Positions 40,576-52,489 of a DNA stretch of 64,000 nucleotides are shown here, piece after piece. The notes under the pieces were generated by a model. The model was not told the DNA's origin and made no database searches. It was given only the letters and a program-made list of their open reading frames with translations. This DNA is from Piezodorus guildinii (lineage: Eukaryota; Arthropoda; Insecta; Hemiptera; Pentatomidae): assembly GCA_023052935.1 (NCBI GenBank), contig CM041292.1, positions 173,600,900-173,664,899 on the forward strand, written 5' to 3'. Within the stretch, counting starts at the first letter, position 1. The number at the start of each line of letters is the position of its first letter. The translations under genes and the position numbers were made by a program.

Positions 40576-43260
40576 TTACAAAAGGTCGCGAGGCCACTGC
40601 CGTTTCAACCTTCTAGGTGGGTTGTATGGATGAGTGGAGCTGGATAGGGATTGAGCTAAAGGATTAGGATGATGAATGAGGTTCTGGTGGAATTTGGAAA
40701 ATTTGGATGGAATTAGGTCTGAAATAAATGGAACATTAAGGTCGTGGTGCAAGGTATAATTGGAGACATAATAAGGAGCATTTACTATTGTACGGAGGAC
40801 TTTGGATTGAAAGGATTGAATGCGTTTGATGTTAGAACGTTTAGCTGTCCCCCACAGTTCAATTCCGTAGGTCCAGATGGGCTTCAGTATTGTCTTGTAG
40901 ATTAATAATTTGTTTTCAACTGTAAGTTCAGATTTTCTGTTGAGTAGTCGGTATAACTGTCCGAATCGTCGGTTGAGTTCTTGTCTTTTAAGTCTTGTAT
41001 GTGGGTTCCAAGTCAATCTTTTGTCTAACAGTAAGCCAAGATACCGGACTGTATCTGAGAGAGGAATCGGTAATGAGTTGAAATAAACTGGCGGACAGGA
41101 TTTTCGTCTAAGAGTAAAGGTTATGTGTTTACATTTGGCTTCGTTCACCTTTACACGCCAGTTATTACACCAGTGTTCGATAAGGAAAAGGTGTCTCTGA
41201 AGGTTTAAGGATGCTGTTTCAGGATTGGAACTGGATGATAGGATGGCGGTGTCGTCTGCAAAAGTTGCCAGAAAGGTATCAGGATGTGTAGGAATATCAG
41301 CAGTGTAAAGGATGTAGAGGATGGGTCCCAAGACGCTGCCTTGAGGAACACCGGCCTCAACGGGATAAAGGTTAGAAAATTCTTCACCGCAGCGAACTCG
41401 GAAGGAACGGTTCGAGAGATAGGATCGGAGAATGAGGTATAGGGACTGGGGTAAATGGGTTTTCAGCTTGAAGAGTAATCCAGTGTGCCATACCCGGTCA
41501 AAAGCTTGCGCAATGTCCAGAAACGCACCAGAACAATACTCTTTGCATTCAAGAGCTGAGGAAATATGGTCTACAACTCGGAGCCCCTGTTGAACTGTGG
41601 AATGCTGAGGACGGAATCCAAACTGATGGGAAGGAAGATTTTGAGATTCTAATATGGGTAGTATACGTTTAAGAAGAAGCCTTTCGAAGATTTTTGAGAG
41701 GATGGGGAGTAGACTAATAGGCCTGTAGGATGAAGTGTTGTTGGAATGTTTACCTGGTTTTAAAAAAAGGATGATGGTGGAATGTTTCCATAACAGAGGA
41801 AAATAGGTGGTGCGGAGGATGCAGTTATAAATATAAGTAAGGAATATAATAGCTTTCTGCGGAAGTTGTCGGAGGATCTGGGGAGTAAGGAGATCGTGTC
41901 CAGGAGATTTACGGAGAGTCAGTTTTTGGAGAAGATATTTGACCTCAGAGGGATTAATAGCTTTAGGAGGTAGGGAAAGTGGAATCGGTGACATAAGAAA
42001 GTCTTGCACTTTTGCGGTGTGCTTGATGTGGGATTCCGGGTGAGGAGTGAATACTTTGGAGAGGTGTGTGGCGAATTCCTCGGCTTTATCTTCATCAGAC
42101 GCAGCCCAGGAGTCATCACCACGTCGGAGAGGATGGGAAACATGATGGTATTTTAGGATCTTTTTCGTGACATTCCACAGGGAATTATCACGAGCTGATA
42201 GAGAGGAGAGATAGGAATTAAAGGACTGGGAACGGAAGTTCGCCAACTCCCTCTTCAATTGTCTACAATAGAAGTTATAGGAGCGGCGATCTGTTGGGTG
42301 TCGGGTGCGCTGCCATAATGATCTTGCTCGGCGTTTGGTGTGGATAAGGTCTATAATAGGTTGTGGAAAATGATTTTGGTCTGGATTTATATTGGAGTGT
42401 TTAGGAGAGGAAGCAGTCCAGACAGCTTGTTGGATGGCGGTGGTAAAGGAATAGACGGAATTATCTAGGTCATCTTGGGTTTTGAGGGTTACTCTGAGGT
42501 CAATATTATCGGTCAGGATTTGGCGGAAAAGGTTCCAGTTGACAGGGCCTCGGATGAATGATGGTGGAATGGGTTTTGGAATTGGAGTGAGAGATACTTT
42601 TAGGATCAGTGGACTATGGTCTGAGGATAGTTCATCAAGGCGAGTTAAAGACAAGTTGAGAGAGCCTAATCCGCTGTGGATAAAGAAGTCGAGGATGTCA
42701 GGATTGCGGTTAGGATCGGTTGGCCAGTAGGTAGGGGAGTCAGGAGGCAGGATATTAAAATTTCGGGAGTTGAGTGCAGACAGCAAATTTCGTCCTCGAG
42801 AATTCGTGGTTCTGGAACCCCACTGCTGATGCTTGGCGTTTAAGTCTGCACCCAGAATGAAACGATTTCCTAAGGAATCCAGGAAGGATACAAATTCAGA
42901 ATTGGAAATGGAATGTTTAGGAGGGCAATATGCAGATGTGAGGGTTACCGGAAAGGAAAAAGTCTTGATTAATATGGATGTGGCTTGTAGGAAATCATAG
43001 GTGGGAAGTGGGAGTAAATGATGAGAGAGGGATTGGTGGACAATGATAGCAGAACCGGCATGGGCTTTACCGTCTGGGTGGTCAGTACGGTATGTCATGT
43101 ATTGCGGTATTTTGAAGTACTGTTTAGTCGTTAGTCTTGTTTCAGTTATAAGTGCAACATCGATTGTTTTGTCTTGCAACAACGCTGTCAGTTCGTCAGT
43201 ATGATTTCTAACACCATTCGCATTCCAAAGGAGAATGGATAAGGAGTTAGGTGAAGTCAT
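40576..43260 (-). CDS. Jockey LINE ORF2: endonuclease and reverse transcriptase
   Basis: 894 codons, intact. The N-terminal APE-like endonuclease shows LLWNANGV, LITETRL, GADLNAKHQQWGS, DSPTYWPTDPNRNPDILDFF and SSDHSPL. The RT domain shows YRPISLLPILSKIFERL, HQFGFRPQHST, FLDIAQAFDRVW, GVPQGSVLGP and FADDTAIL with the catalytic pair D669/D670, then YLGLLLDKRLTWNPH. The C-terminus ends PPRRLKRQWPRDLL. All catalytic residues I can name are there, so the enzyme may be active on target-primed reverse transcription. Its ATG follows the ORF1 stop without a gap (TAAATG), suggesting translation by termination and reinitiation. Confidence 0.93.
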   Translation of the reverse strand: MTSPNSLSILLWNANGVRNHTDELTALLQDKTIDVALITETRLTTKQYFKIPQYMTYRTDHPDGKAHAGSAIIVHQSLSHHLLPLPTYDFLQATSILIKTFSFPVTLTSAYCPPKHSISNSEFVSFLDSLGNRFILGADLNAKHQQWGSRTTNSRGRNLLSALNSRNFNILPPDSPTYWPTDPNRNPDILDFFIHSGLGSLNLSLTRLDELSSDHSPLILKVSLTPIPKPIPPSFIRGPVNWNLFRQILTDNIDLRVTLKTQDDLDNSVYSFTTAIQQAVWTASSPKHSNINPDQNHFPQPIIDLIHTKRRARSLWQRTRHPTDRRSYNFYCRQLKRELANFRSQSFNSYLSSLSARDNSLWNVTKKILKYHHVSHPLRRGDDSWAASDEDKAEEFATHLSKVFTPHPESHIKHTAKVQDFLMSPIPLSLPPKAINPSEVKYLLQKLTLRKSPGHDLLTPQILRQLPQKAIIFLTYIYNCILRTTYFPLLWKHSTIILFLKPGKHSNNTSSYRPISLLPILSKIFERLLLKRILPILESQNLPSHQFGFRPQHSTVQQGLRVVDHISSALECKEYCSGAFLDIAQAFDRVWHTGLLFKLKTHLPQSLYLILRSYLSNRSFRVRCGEEFSNLYPVEAGVPQGSVLGPILYILYTADIPTHPDTFLATFADDTAILSSSSNPETASLNLQRHLFLIEHWCNNWRVKVNEAKCKHITFTLRRKSCPPVYFNSLPIPLSDTVRYLGLLLDKRLTWNPHTRLKRQELNRRFGQLYRLLNRKSELTVENKLLIYKTILKPIWTYGIELWGTAKRSNIKRIQSFQSKVLRTIVNAPYYVSNYTLHHDLNVPFISDLIPSKFSKFHQNLIHHPNPLAQSLSSSTHPYNPPRRLKRQWPRDLL

Positions 43261-44577
43261 TTAAGGATTTTTCAAGGCAGGGATTAGATTCGATACTAGA
43301 TTTGTAAGGAGTGATATAAGCGGCATAACAAGAGATTTGATTTCGGAGATGAACGATGTCATTAGACTGGTAAGATCTGTGACGTTTGATGGTGGAGGGA
43401 TATGAGAAATTTGATGTTGAGGAGTTTTTTGAAGATTAGGTAAACTTTGAGGGATAGATTCTTGTACAATAGATTGAGAATGTTGAGGAAAATGTTGTTC
43501 CGGCAGTGCCTCGACTTCATGATTCTGGTTACCACCTCCAAGCAAGTGGGCAAATGACACGTTAGAATTTACAAGTTTTGATGGTTCTCTTCTGCTTCTG
43601 GTTGGTACAGCTGTTTCATTCGGATCCTGAGGTTTTTGGTATCTGGTTCTGAGTTTCTTGTAGATTTCACATCCCTTGTAGTTAGCCGGGTGGTCCTTGA
43701 GGCACAGAGCACATACAGCGGGTGCTGATCTTGATCTTGTACATTCTTCTGTTTTATGCTGTTCACCGCATTTCACACAGCGTGGTATGTGATGGCAATA
43801 ACTTTTGGTATGACCATATGCCTGACAGTTATGGCACTGGACTATTTCTTTCTTTGTGTAAGGTTTTTCAACTTTTACACGGGTATAGTACAGTCTGCTG
43901 AGGTCATAGATTTTTTCGACTCCTGCTGATGGTTCCAAGTCCACGAAGAATAGAGGAAGTGGACTTTTATCTTTTAGAACGTTGGTGACTTGCCTCACTT
44001 GGAATCCTAATTCTGTCAGTTCTTCTTTGATTGCTTCAACGGGTGTTGAGGAATGTAGGTTTCTGATTACGACCCTTAATGCTCTCTCTTGGCGCAGCTG
44101 ATAAGTATGAAAGTCAGCTTTGGTCTCAGTCAGATATTTTACAATCTTTCTGTAGGTTTCAGCAGTAGTCGGAGATATTTTAGTATCATTGGTTCTACTT
44201 ATACAATAATAACTATTAGGATCTGTTACTTTGTTTTAATGCGCACACATCAGTTTAAAATTTTTAATATTTTTAACAAATATTGGTGGAGGTAGTGGTT
44301 CTCTGGGTATAGGAGAAGATTCCATAGTTTCTTTTTCATTTTGGAGGATCTGAAATGGATTCGGTGTAAAAAACGGAGATTCATCAGTTATTCCTTGTGA
44401 TGATGTGCTGGGCTGTGGTTCAGAACCTAATGAGGTAGCTGACGCGGTCGCTGGTGGAATCATTTTTTTATTTTGTTCACGGCGGGGTCTCTGTTTTGTG
44501 GGAGACGAGTTAGAACCTGCAGATCTAGATCTTTTACTTGCAGACTTTGAGGACATGACTTGATGAAAATATCTCAT
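43261..44577 (-). pseudogene. Jockey LINE ORF1 (gag-like nucleic-acid binding protein) with one internal stop
   Basis: A single frame runs from ATG 44577 (a second, likelier start MSSKSASKRSRS is at 44556) to TAA at 43261, broken only by one TAA at 44236-44238, directly after KLMCAH. Upstream: a basic, serine-rich N-terminus. Downstream: a PRE_C2HC-type region (VVIRNLHSSTP, PLPLFFVDLEP), then three zinc knuckles: CHNCQAYGHTKSYC, CVKCGEQHKTEEC and CALCLKDHPANYKGC. The protein packages LINE RNA in related elements. Without the stop it would be about 438 residues; with it, an internal start would be needed. Confidence 0.88.
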
Positions 44578-44868
44578 TGATTAATAAAATAATAATAATA
44601 AATAAATAATGAGATAAGAATTAAAGATAAAAGAAAGATAATTAAAAGAAAAGCAAGCCCGAGCTTGCCGAGCTAGCGGCAATCAGCTGATCAGTGACCC
44701 TTCTTTCACTTTTTGGTGATTGTACAAAGTAAATTATAACTTTGCTTACCGAAACTTCTCCAATATTCACTGCCGTAATATTCCTGAGGTCTAGTGATGT
44801 TCTCCAGACTGAATTCTAGCGAATTCCTACTGAAAAAAGCAAAAATCTGAGAGACGATGTAACGTATG

Positions 44869-44879
44869 TGTGGCGAATT
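44869..44879. repeat. Target-site duplication of the Jockey LINE, right copy
   Basis: TGTGGCGAATT, followed by a run of A in the host sequence. Confidence 0.85.
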
Positions 44880-47639
44880 AAAAAAAAAAAAAAATTGTTT
44901 CAGTAGTTTTGGAGAAATGCCGCCGGCGGCGGACAAACGAATTTTTTTTTTTACCGTTATCGGGTTTTACGTATCTTTAAACGTAACTCCCACGTCTCTC
45001 CTTCATGGGGAATTTATTTGGTCGATTATAGAGGTTCATTATTGAATATTATAAACCAATAGTTTGCCATACGTTTAGAGTTTTCTTAGCTAATTTTCAA
45101 CTGAACACTAACAAAAACACGAGATGAGAAACGAAAAATGTACAACAAGACTACTATTTTTTGATATATCTATGGACGTAAAAAGTCAAGACCGATCAAT
45201 TCGTAATGTTTGAGATTTATAATCAGTGTAGTCAGGCTTCGTTCTCAACCATTTTGTTTAGACAAATCGGCTTTCATTCAATGTCTTTAGTTATCGTTTC
45301 AGCATTTAATTTATCACAAATGACAGATAATGTGTTCTTTTATATGGTAACCACAATTTCAATAATTTTCTTCTTCAATAATTTTTCTTTATCGTCTTTC
45401 ATATTAGACTTAAATATCAAAGGTCCAGGACCTTTTGGACACACAGACTTCATATTATTCCTTGATTTCATTTGATCTTTAAGTAACAAAATGTTTTAAT
45501 TTTGTTTTAATATGAGTAGAAGTCGAGTATGATAAAAAAAACAAAAAAAAAAAACTATTTAAGATATTTCATACCAAAAAATAATCACATTAATCAAATT
45601 AGGCATAGTATACGAAGTACATATTTTTCCAAGATATTTAATAATGACTAAAAAGAAAATTTTTAATGTACATATTCATTCTTAAAAATCTGCTAAAATT
45701 TTAGCGTCATTAAAGTGTTTGTCAATTAACATGGAACAATAACACTAAAATATAACTATCATCATTTAATGCAGACTCCCTATAAATATAAAAAACAGTC
45801 ACGAACTGAAAAATAAAAAATCACATTCATATTTAAATTCTTTAAGGATTAGATCGTACATAATTACTTAAAAAATATGACGGCTAATAGAGAAACTACC
45901 TTTTTTATTGTTATAAATTTATATTAGTGTTAAAAAGTACCATTAGAAAAAGATTCTTATATTAACATTTATCCCCAAATATTACATCGAGAAATTGCTC
46001 ACTTTCAATCTTTCAAAGTACATTTTAAACAGGAATCACTATCCAATATTAAAATTTACATGCCTTTGGTAATTTCAATTACACTTCAAAAAAGTAATGT
46101 ATCCTGCTACATTTTTGCCAAAATATTGAAAGTAGTTTGTCAACATTTACCATTTACCAACTCTCCAAACAGCCAAATAATTGCGGTATTATCTCCAAGG
46201 AAAATCATCAATGATCCTTTATTACTTTATTATTAATTACTTTGTCACAAGTGATAGTATTTATAATGACATAAATGTTGCGGATTTTACCTGAAGCAGG
46301 TATCTATGCTTTCGCGATAACCTCTATATCACTTAAACCTTGTTCAATCTTCTTCACTTCTCATTAATCCTCCGAGAAGACTTGAAAGACTATGACATTT
46401 TGACATTGGGAATTTTAGGTTTAGATTATAATTAGAGTGATTTCAGTGGGTTTGCGTTTCTACAAGTCTGTCAAATAGTAATACATTTTTCTTCATATTT
46501 GTATGTTTTACTTTGTACGACATAAAGTAGATTCAATTAACAAAAAATGTTTTAAAGAATATATCATAAAATTCAGTTTTTCTCTTCCCTACGCTTATCG
46601 TTAAATACTGAGGCTTTTAAGAGGCTGAACCTACACATTCCACGATATCAGTTATTGATTTATTCACAGAAAATACAATCTGCCACAATCAGGGAAAATG
46701 AGTATGACAGCTATAAGAAACCATTCATTTCATGTATACAGAGTAAACAGAAATATAATAAATAGGCGAAGAGTAAAATAACAGTCATAACCTTGGCACG
46801 TATATAGCTATTTACATACTGCCCCTTGGAACTCCGAATCAAATCCGACATCTACTTGTGGATGTTGAGGCAAAATATCAGAATATCCCAGCGTCTCTTA
46901 TTCAGTCAATGGTCTAGTAATAGTCGATTTAGAAAACAAATTAAAATCCATGATATTATTTCGGTGTTTAAATTTTCAAGTTGTTATCAGTACTAGTTTA
47001 ACTATCTTCATTGTTATTCCTATTAAACCATGAACTAAAAGCAGAGAGATTTTAATGCCTCATCGCTGCGAACCGCTTTGAGTTTATCTTTATAGGCCTT
47101 TAGGTCCTCATGGGTTATGGAGTTTCTCTAATAGGGCATTTCGCTAATTCTGGAAGTTACTTGCATTATCTCGAAGCCAACATTTATGAGCCGGAGATAG
47201 GGCTGTAAACAGCATTCTCCTGAACGATCGTTAGATTTATTCCCTAATCACAAAGTTATGATAGACTGATAGTTAATTTCTAAGTATTCCTTGATATTCT
47301 ACAAACATTATAAAATTACAAGTTCGTATATGTTATACATACAAGCGCATAAGTAACATGAAAAAACATGTGACTTATCAGCTCAATCACTAAGGACAAA
47401 CCTTAAATTTTATTTTATTTATTTTTCTTTTAGAGTGACATCTGCGTGATTTAATGTGCCCTGCAATTATTTTCTTTTCCTGAAAACAACTCATAATAGC
47501 GATGAAATGTTCAAAACAGCAACCGTGTTTAAGTTGAAAATAAAATAAATGTTTTTTGTTACCAACGTTACACGCAATTGGGATTTATCATATTTTTTTT
47601 AAAAAACATTGCAGTTTTATTCTCATTTTCGATACATTT
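44880..47639. other. No gene recognised
   Basis: AT-rich. Contains the inverted DR-B copy at about 45355-45490. The 89-codon frame 45206-45475 overlaps DR-B and is not supported. Nothing else recognised. Confidence 0.4.
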
Positions 47640-48600
47640 ATTTTACTTTCACATACCTATATATGAAATATATATAGGAAGGGAAAGTATTGCGATCGTG
47701 AAAATTTTCAAAATTTTAAGTTTTCACCGGAAATACACGTTTTGGATCTCCTGGGTTCAAATAACTAAGTCCCAAAAAAAGTCTTTGTGTTGTGTGTGTG
47801 TGTATGTGTGGTAACTCCCGTGCGTAAACGAAAAGTCCTATGAAACTGAAATTTCATATTTAAGACGTCATTTACGCCCGAGATTTTAGAAAAGCGTTTT
47901 TATCAAAATCAGATAACCAGAAGAGCCACATTATAATATGTATTTTGCACCTTTTTACGATTTTCTTAAAAACGGCTGTAACGATTTTGATTAAACTCGC
48001 TATGTCGATGTAAAATTGAACAGGCTTTAATATCATGTAGGTTTCATTTTGATGAAAAAAGTTTGACAAGGCTTAAATGCCGATATTTTTTTTTTTGTTT
48101 TCCTTTCTTCCATTTTTTTATTTTTTAAAATTTCATCCTCTAAAGTACCATTAATTTTGTAGTTTTTAAATTTCATCTGATAAACATTGCTAAAAACATG
48201 TAAATATTTAAGTTGAACGAATTCGATATCCAACTAAAGGAGAAAACTGCAAACATATTTTTTTAATGCAAGTTTTCGTTTTTAAACTTAAGAACCATAT
48301 ACACAAGTATAATATACCATTGGAATGCTAAAGATTTTAGAAAAAAATACTATCGTATACATAATATTGTAAAAATTAACGGAGAGTGATGAAAAGCCGA
48401 AAAAACAAACTGATATTCGTAGATAATGATATAATAGATTATTTAATAAACACATGTTTCTATTAAAATCCAATGTAAATAATTCTTTAAAATTATTTTT
48501 TTAATTTGTTTAAATTGAGGTATTGAGGTCTTAAATTGATATAAATAACGAAGGTAAGTTAAAATCGTGTGTTGCGCGCACCAGATTTTTTGTATTCAGT
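47640..48600 (+). repeat. Dispersed repeat DR-A, best full-length copy
   Basis: About 960 bp. Starts TTTTACTTTCACATACCTATA, then AAGGGAAAGTATTGCGATCG, GGAAATACACGTTTTGGATC, a tract of GT, GCACCTTTTTACGATTTT, AACGGCTGTAACGATTTTGA, CTTAAATGCCGATATTTT, and ends CGAAGGTAAGTTAAAATCG / TGTGTTGCGCGCACCAGA. No coding capacity and no clear terminal inverted repeats. Confidence 0.8.
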
Positions 48601-49229
48601 GTAAAGACAACGAGTGGATTTACAGGTTGGAGAAAGTTATTTAACCTGATATACTTGAGAATGGGTACCTCTTGATTCAACAGTTTATATTCATAAACGA
48701 AATCCCTTGATCTGCTCCTTTTCTGGTTTGATTCGAACTATCCAGTTAAGTTTATTAGATTTTACATTAAAAGAAGAATACCATAAGCACTTCCAAAATC
48801 TATTAGGACGTACCTTAAAAAAATAATTGTTGACAAACTGATTCAAACAAATAAATAATTGAAGACAATCCGCAAGAATTCAATACACCTTTTCTTATAA
48901 ACTTTAATTCATATTTTCATAGTAACAGTGTCCAGTAACTCCTCTTTCTGTCTTTAATTCAGCTAAGGAGGTCTTTTATCCCAACATCCTGTTCAGCCTT
49001 CGTTAATCAGGCTTTTCAGTCAGAGCCGAGTCAGTTACAATTATATTTCCGTTTCCGTTAAGTTTGTTATAAAAGTTAGTATGTGCAAGATGATTGTTCT
49101 TTTTTGTTAGTCAGTATGAGCAATAAGTATTAGTCTTACTTTTTTTTTATAGAATTAATTGTGGTTTTAAGTGAATATTATTCTGAACTATAATTCTGAG
49201 GGATAAATCCAAGTTTGAAGGTTGGACGA
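48601..49229. other. No recognised features
   Basis: AT-rich; nothing supported. Confidence 0.4.
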
Positions 49230-49490
49230 CTGACATGGGCATACCACCTCAAACGAAAAAGAAAAGAACTGAATCAACGATATGTACTTCTTTTGAGATT
49301 ACTAGACATACGACAAACATGACAAACAAATTGACTATTTATTAAGTACTGATAAAACCTATTTGGACTTATGGCATCGAGTTATGGGGAATTGCAAAAA
49401 AGTCAACAACAAAATTATCTAATCATTTCAATCAAAATTACTTAGGAAAATTGTAAATGTCCTTTTTTATGCATACAAGTATACATACTG
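49230..49490 (+). pseudogene. Degenerate Jockey LINE fragment
   Basis: Plus strand in broken frames: LKRKRKELNQRYVLLLRLL, then LFGLMASSYGEL in place of IWTYGIELWG, and ENCKCP in place of LRTIVNAP. Block order follows the Jockey RT C-terminus. Confidence 0.7.
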
Positions 49491-49667
49491 ACCGAGAAAC
49501 TACATACTGACCTATCGAGCCGCTGGCCTGACCAGAGACCTGAAGTATTGAAAGTTATAAGTTTTTTTTTATCTATCTTATGCAGTTTGCTTATTGCATA
49601 AGCAGATAGCCAATCTCATTGTACTGTCAAAACTTCTATAGATAAATAAGTAAAATATTAAAATTTA

Positions 49668-49670
<3 letters not shown>

Positions 49671-49713
<43 letters not shown>
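49671..49713. repeat. (AT)n microsatellite
   Basis: About 40 bp of AT repeat. Confidence 0.9.
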
Positions 49714-49717
<4 letters not shown>

Positions 49718-49779
49718 CTGTACATATACATAATGTCATAATAATTTAGACATATAATATTGGGGGTAGACATTGACCT

Positions 49780-50240
49780 TCTATGCCCTAGCTAAAACGT
49801 CCCAGAAACTGCTGAGCACATCATCGTGGATCACATCGCCTTTGAACCATTAAAAGCAAAAGTATCCAGGTATACAGGTCTCTTCACAAAAAACGATTTC
49901 CCCCCGGATCGTCAACAGGCATAACAACCCGTACTACAAAGATTTTTTATGAAAGATGGAAAACCGCTATTGGGCCAGCCCACTTCAACATGTGTCGAAG
50001 ACCTTTCCTTGGAGGACTTTTGGACAGGCGAGGCAGAGGAGGCGGAGCTGCTACCTGGAGGGGAAGAGAGGAAGGCCCAGTTCCAGGCAGGACTAGCAGA
50101 GCAGGACGGTCCGAAGACTGTGTGTACACAGGATAACATTGTTACCGCTTTATTAGCAGCAGTGGGTTGTTATGCAGTCATGCTTACCATCCCACTGTGG
50201 CGAAACCCGTTTTGCCTAACAGGCTTGGTGGAAAACACCT
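49780..50240 (+). pseudogene. Probable LINE C-terminal fragment
   Basis: Plus strand: ETAEHIIVDHIAFEPLKAK resembles the 'ETxEHxLxxCxxFExxR' C-terminal zinc-finger block of several LINE clades. An acidic open stretch of 97 codons follows (49949-50239), which I cannot assign. GC content is higher than in the flanks. Confidence 0.45.
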
Positions 50241-51409
50241 AAAAATAAATATAGCACACAATATATTTTAATTATTGATTTGATGAATTACAGACCTTAT
50301 CTATCAGAGATATAATTGCACTCCCCAAGGTCATAATCAAATTCCTTATATTATACCAATATTTGCCAATTCTTTTCTTATATTCTCTATTAAATATTTA
50401 AATCACTATTTCTTTCCAACAAACTAAATAATAACTATTTTATCAGTCTTATTTCCGACATACAGACCGAAAATCATCTCATCACCATATATTTCTTTTA
50501 ATAATTTCTTCCTTAAGATCTTGATCGGTCCATAGCTGGGTAGCAACAATTTTTTTTCTCAATATATTGAACATGTAGGTGCGACGTAAACAAAAATAAA
50601 AGGCTAATATTGGGTTGTGTGTGTATAACAAATTGTCGTGTGCTCTGGGGAAGTGAAAACAATTTCCTAAAAAAAGTAGGCAGACAGTGTCTGTATTTCA
50701 TAAAAGCCAGAACCTGGGCTAAATAACATAGAACAGCTCAGGAAACAGCTCTATATACAGGTAGCTTGGGTGAGGTCAGTAATTCAGTATTTTTATTGTT
50801 GTAAGTGGTATGAATACTGAAACATCGGCGCAAAATATTTCATATAAATGTTAAATTAATGATTATTTCGAAGATAGAGGGACACCTAGGTACTTTTATT
50901 CATTAAAAACCACTACACTCTCTACATTCAACCGCCGTCTGTTATTTCTCACCTAACCCCTCTTTTAAACACGCTTATTTAAGACTTCTTTAGGTTAATT
51001 GTTCAATTCCACAATCCGTATGTTTCCGAAGATCATACAATTAAAAAAAAAAAAAGGATATCTTAAAAAATCCTCATCATGCTGTCAGTACTAAAAAAAA
51101 TACAAGAATACCCAGAATACGATTACCCGCATAACGAAAGAAGAAAAGTAAGTTGGTAGGCATTGTGCTAAAGGAGGCGGAGAAATACAAGAATAAATAT
51201 TTTCGATATGAAACTCCTGACGGATCTCATCTTCTGGCTGATGGAATCCAGGAAGCTATTTTCCGTCTCCTTTGGCTCAGCCCCATCCGAGAGGTTATAA
51301 ATTCCATTGTCGTCTTGCTATATGTTTTAGAAAAAAAAGAAATATATGCAATATTTAGAGTATTTTTCATATAGATATATATCAATAATATGTTTATGGA
51401 AACATATAA
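50241..51409. other. No recognised features
   Basis: AT-rich; the 73-codon plus frame at 51153-51374 has no known family features. Confidence 0.4.
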
Positions 51410-51496
51410 GACTTATTTCTGTTTGTAGTGGTAAAATCTGTTTTAATCTACGCTCTTGTTTAAAGCAGATTTTACCACTACGATCAGGAATAAGTA
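51410..51496. repeat. 87-bp imperfect palindrome (MITE-like)
   Basis: acttatttctg...GTAGTGGTAAAATCTG pairs with CAGATTTTACCACTAC...caggaataagt; arms of about 35 bp and a short loop (ctacgctcttg). Confidence 0.7.
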
Positions 51497-51892
51497 TCAT
51501 CAGTTCCCCAAAATGTAGTTATTGCAGGTGTTCAAGCCAAAATTTACAATTAATTATAATTTTATTAATTGTTATCAAGATAACAGATGTTCTGTTGTTT
51601 TTTATAATGTGCGTGGGTTTTATTTGTTCAAAATCATATGTTACTGGCCTCAGTGTGAACTGGTTGTTGTGAGTTGCTTTTAAGGGAGAAAAACAATATC
51701 ACACCTTTCTTTTTTTGTTTTTTTTTTTGTGAAATAGTCCTGTGTTCAAGAAATTGATCTTGTTGTGTGAAGCCGAAGTGAAGGAAGCATCCAGGTGGTA
51801 GGTTTGCGACTTTCTCACCATACTTATTTTAACCACCCAACAGTCTTACGGAGAAAGGTTTGTTTTTCAATTTAGAAAAGCGCCCGAGGGGG

Positions 51893-52071
51893 CGGGGTAG
51901 CCGAGTGAGTTAGCGCGCGTTGCTTTGACAGCAACCACAGAGAACCAAAAATTGAAAACCATAAAATTATGGTACCGAGAGGACTTTTATACCCCACCCT
52001 CACTCCCTGGTCCGAGAAACCCCCGTATAGCCTTCAAAGGCGAGGTAGGGGTGAACGAAAAAAAAAAAAAA
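51893..52071 (+). mobile_element. SINE, family B
   Basis: Plus strand: GGGGTAGCCGAGTGAGTTAG has the A-box form of a tRNA; the body ends GGCGAGGTAGGGGTGAACG followed by an A tract of about 14. Same head and tail as 38045-38225. Confidence 0.7.
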
Positions 52072-52194
52072 ATGATAATTGTAATTATATAAAACTTTAA
52101 TCATATAATTAACAAATAATCTGTTACTAATATCAGCAAACATAAATAAAACAAAGATGAGCAAAAGAACACCCACAGTAAGGTTGTATTTCCA

Positions 52195-52485
52195 TGATTT
52201 TTTTCCAGTGGCGCGACAGGCCGTGCAAGGAGGCTTCGCGGTGTAATGTCCAGGGACTCGCTTTTCTCGATGCAATTTGTAGGTTAGGGTCATCACTCCC
52301 TACGCCTAATTTTGTGAGTGCCCACCATTTGGCTGAAGGGTTTCACATACCCGGGGGAGAGGCTGTGAGTGAATCCCCATTTAGTTACATCCTAATAAAA
52401 GCCTCGCCGGGACAGGGATTCGAACTCACATCTTTAGCATAAGAGACTAGCGCGCTAGCCACTCAGTCACGGACTCCACTATTTC
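52195..52485 (-). mobile_element. tRNA-derived SINE, family D
   Basis: Minus strand: GTCCGTGACTGAGTGGCTAG (A box) and GTGAGTTCGAATCCCTGTCC (B box) with normal spacing for a tRNA promoter, then a body of about 210 bp ending at a short A-rich tail near 52195. Confidence 0.75.
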
Positions 52486-52489
52486 GATG

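Larger units (their letters stand above)
40310..44868 (-). mobile_element. Nearly full-length Jockey-clade LINE
   Basis: 4.56 kb on the minus strand, bounded by 11-bp duplications. The 5' end is at 44868, ORF1 at 44577-43261, ORF2 at 43260-40576, then a 265-bp 3' UTR with AATAAA just upstream of a terminal A tract (T tract 40308-40326 on plus). The integration site reads AATT next to an A/T run, usual for this endonuclease type. Only one clear lesion is visible, a stop in ORF1. Confidence 0.9.

Noticed and set aside
45206..45475. 89-codon plus-strand frame
   Set aside because: Overlaps the inverted DR-B repeat; no family features.
49949..50242. 97-codon acidic frame as a host exon
   Set aside because: Follows a LINE-like C-terminal block; opposite-strand frames are equally open because of composition; no splice sites that convince me.
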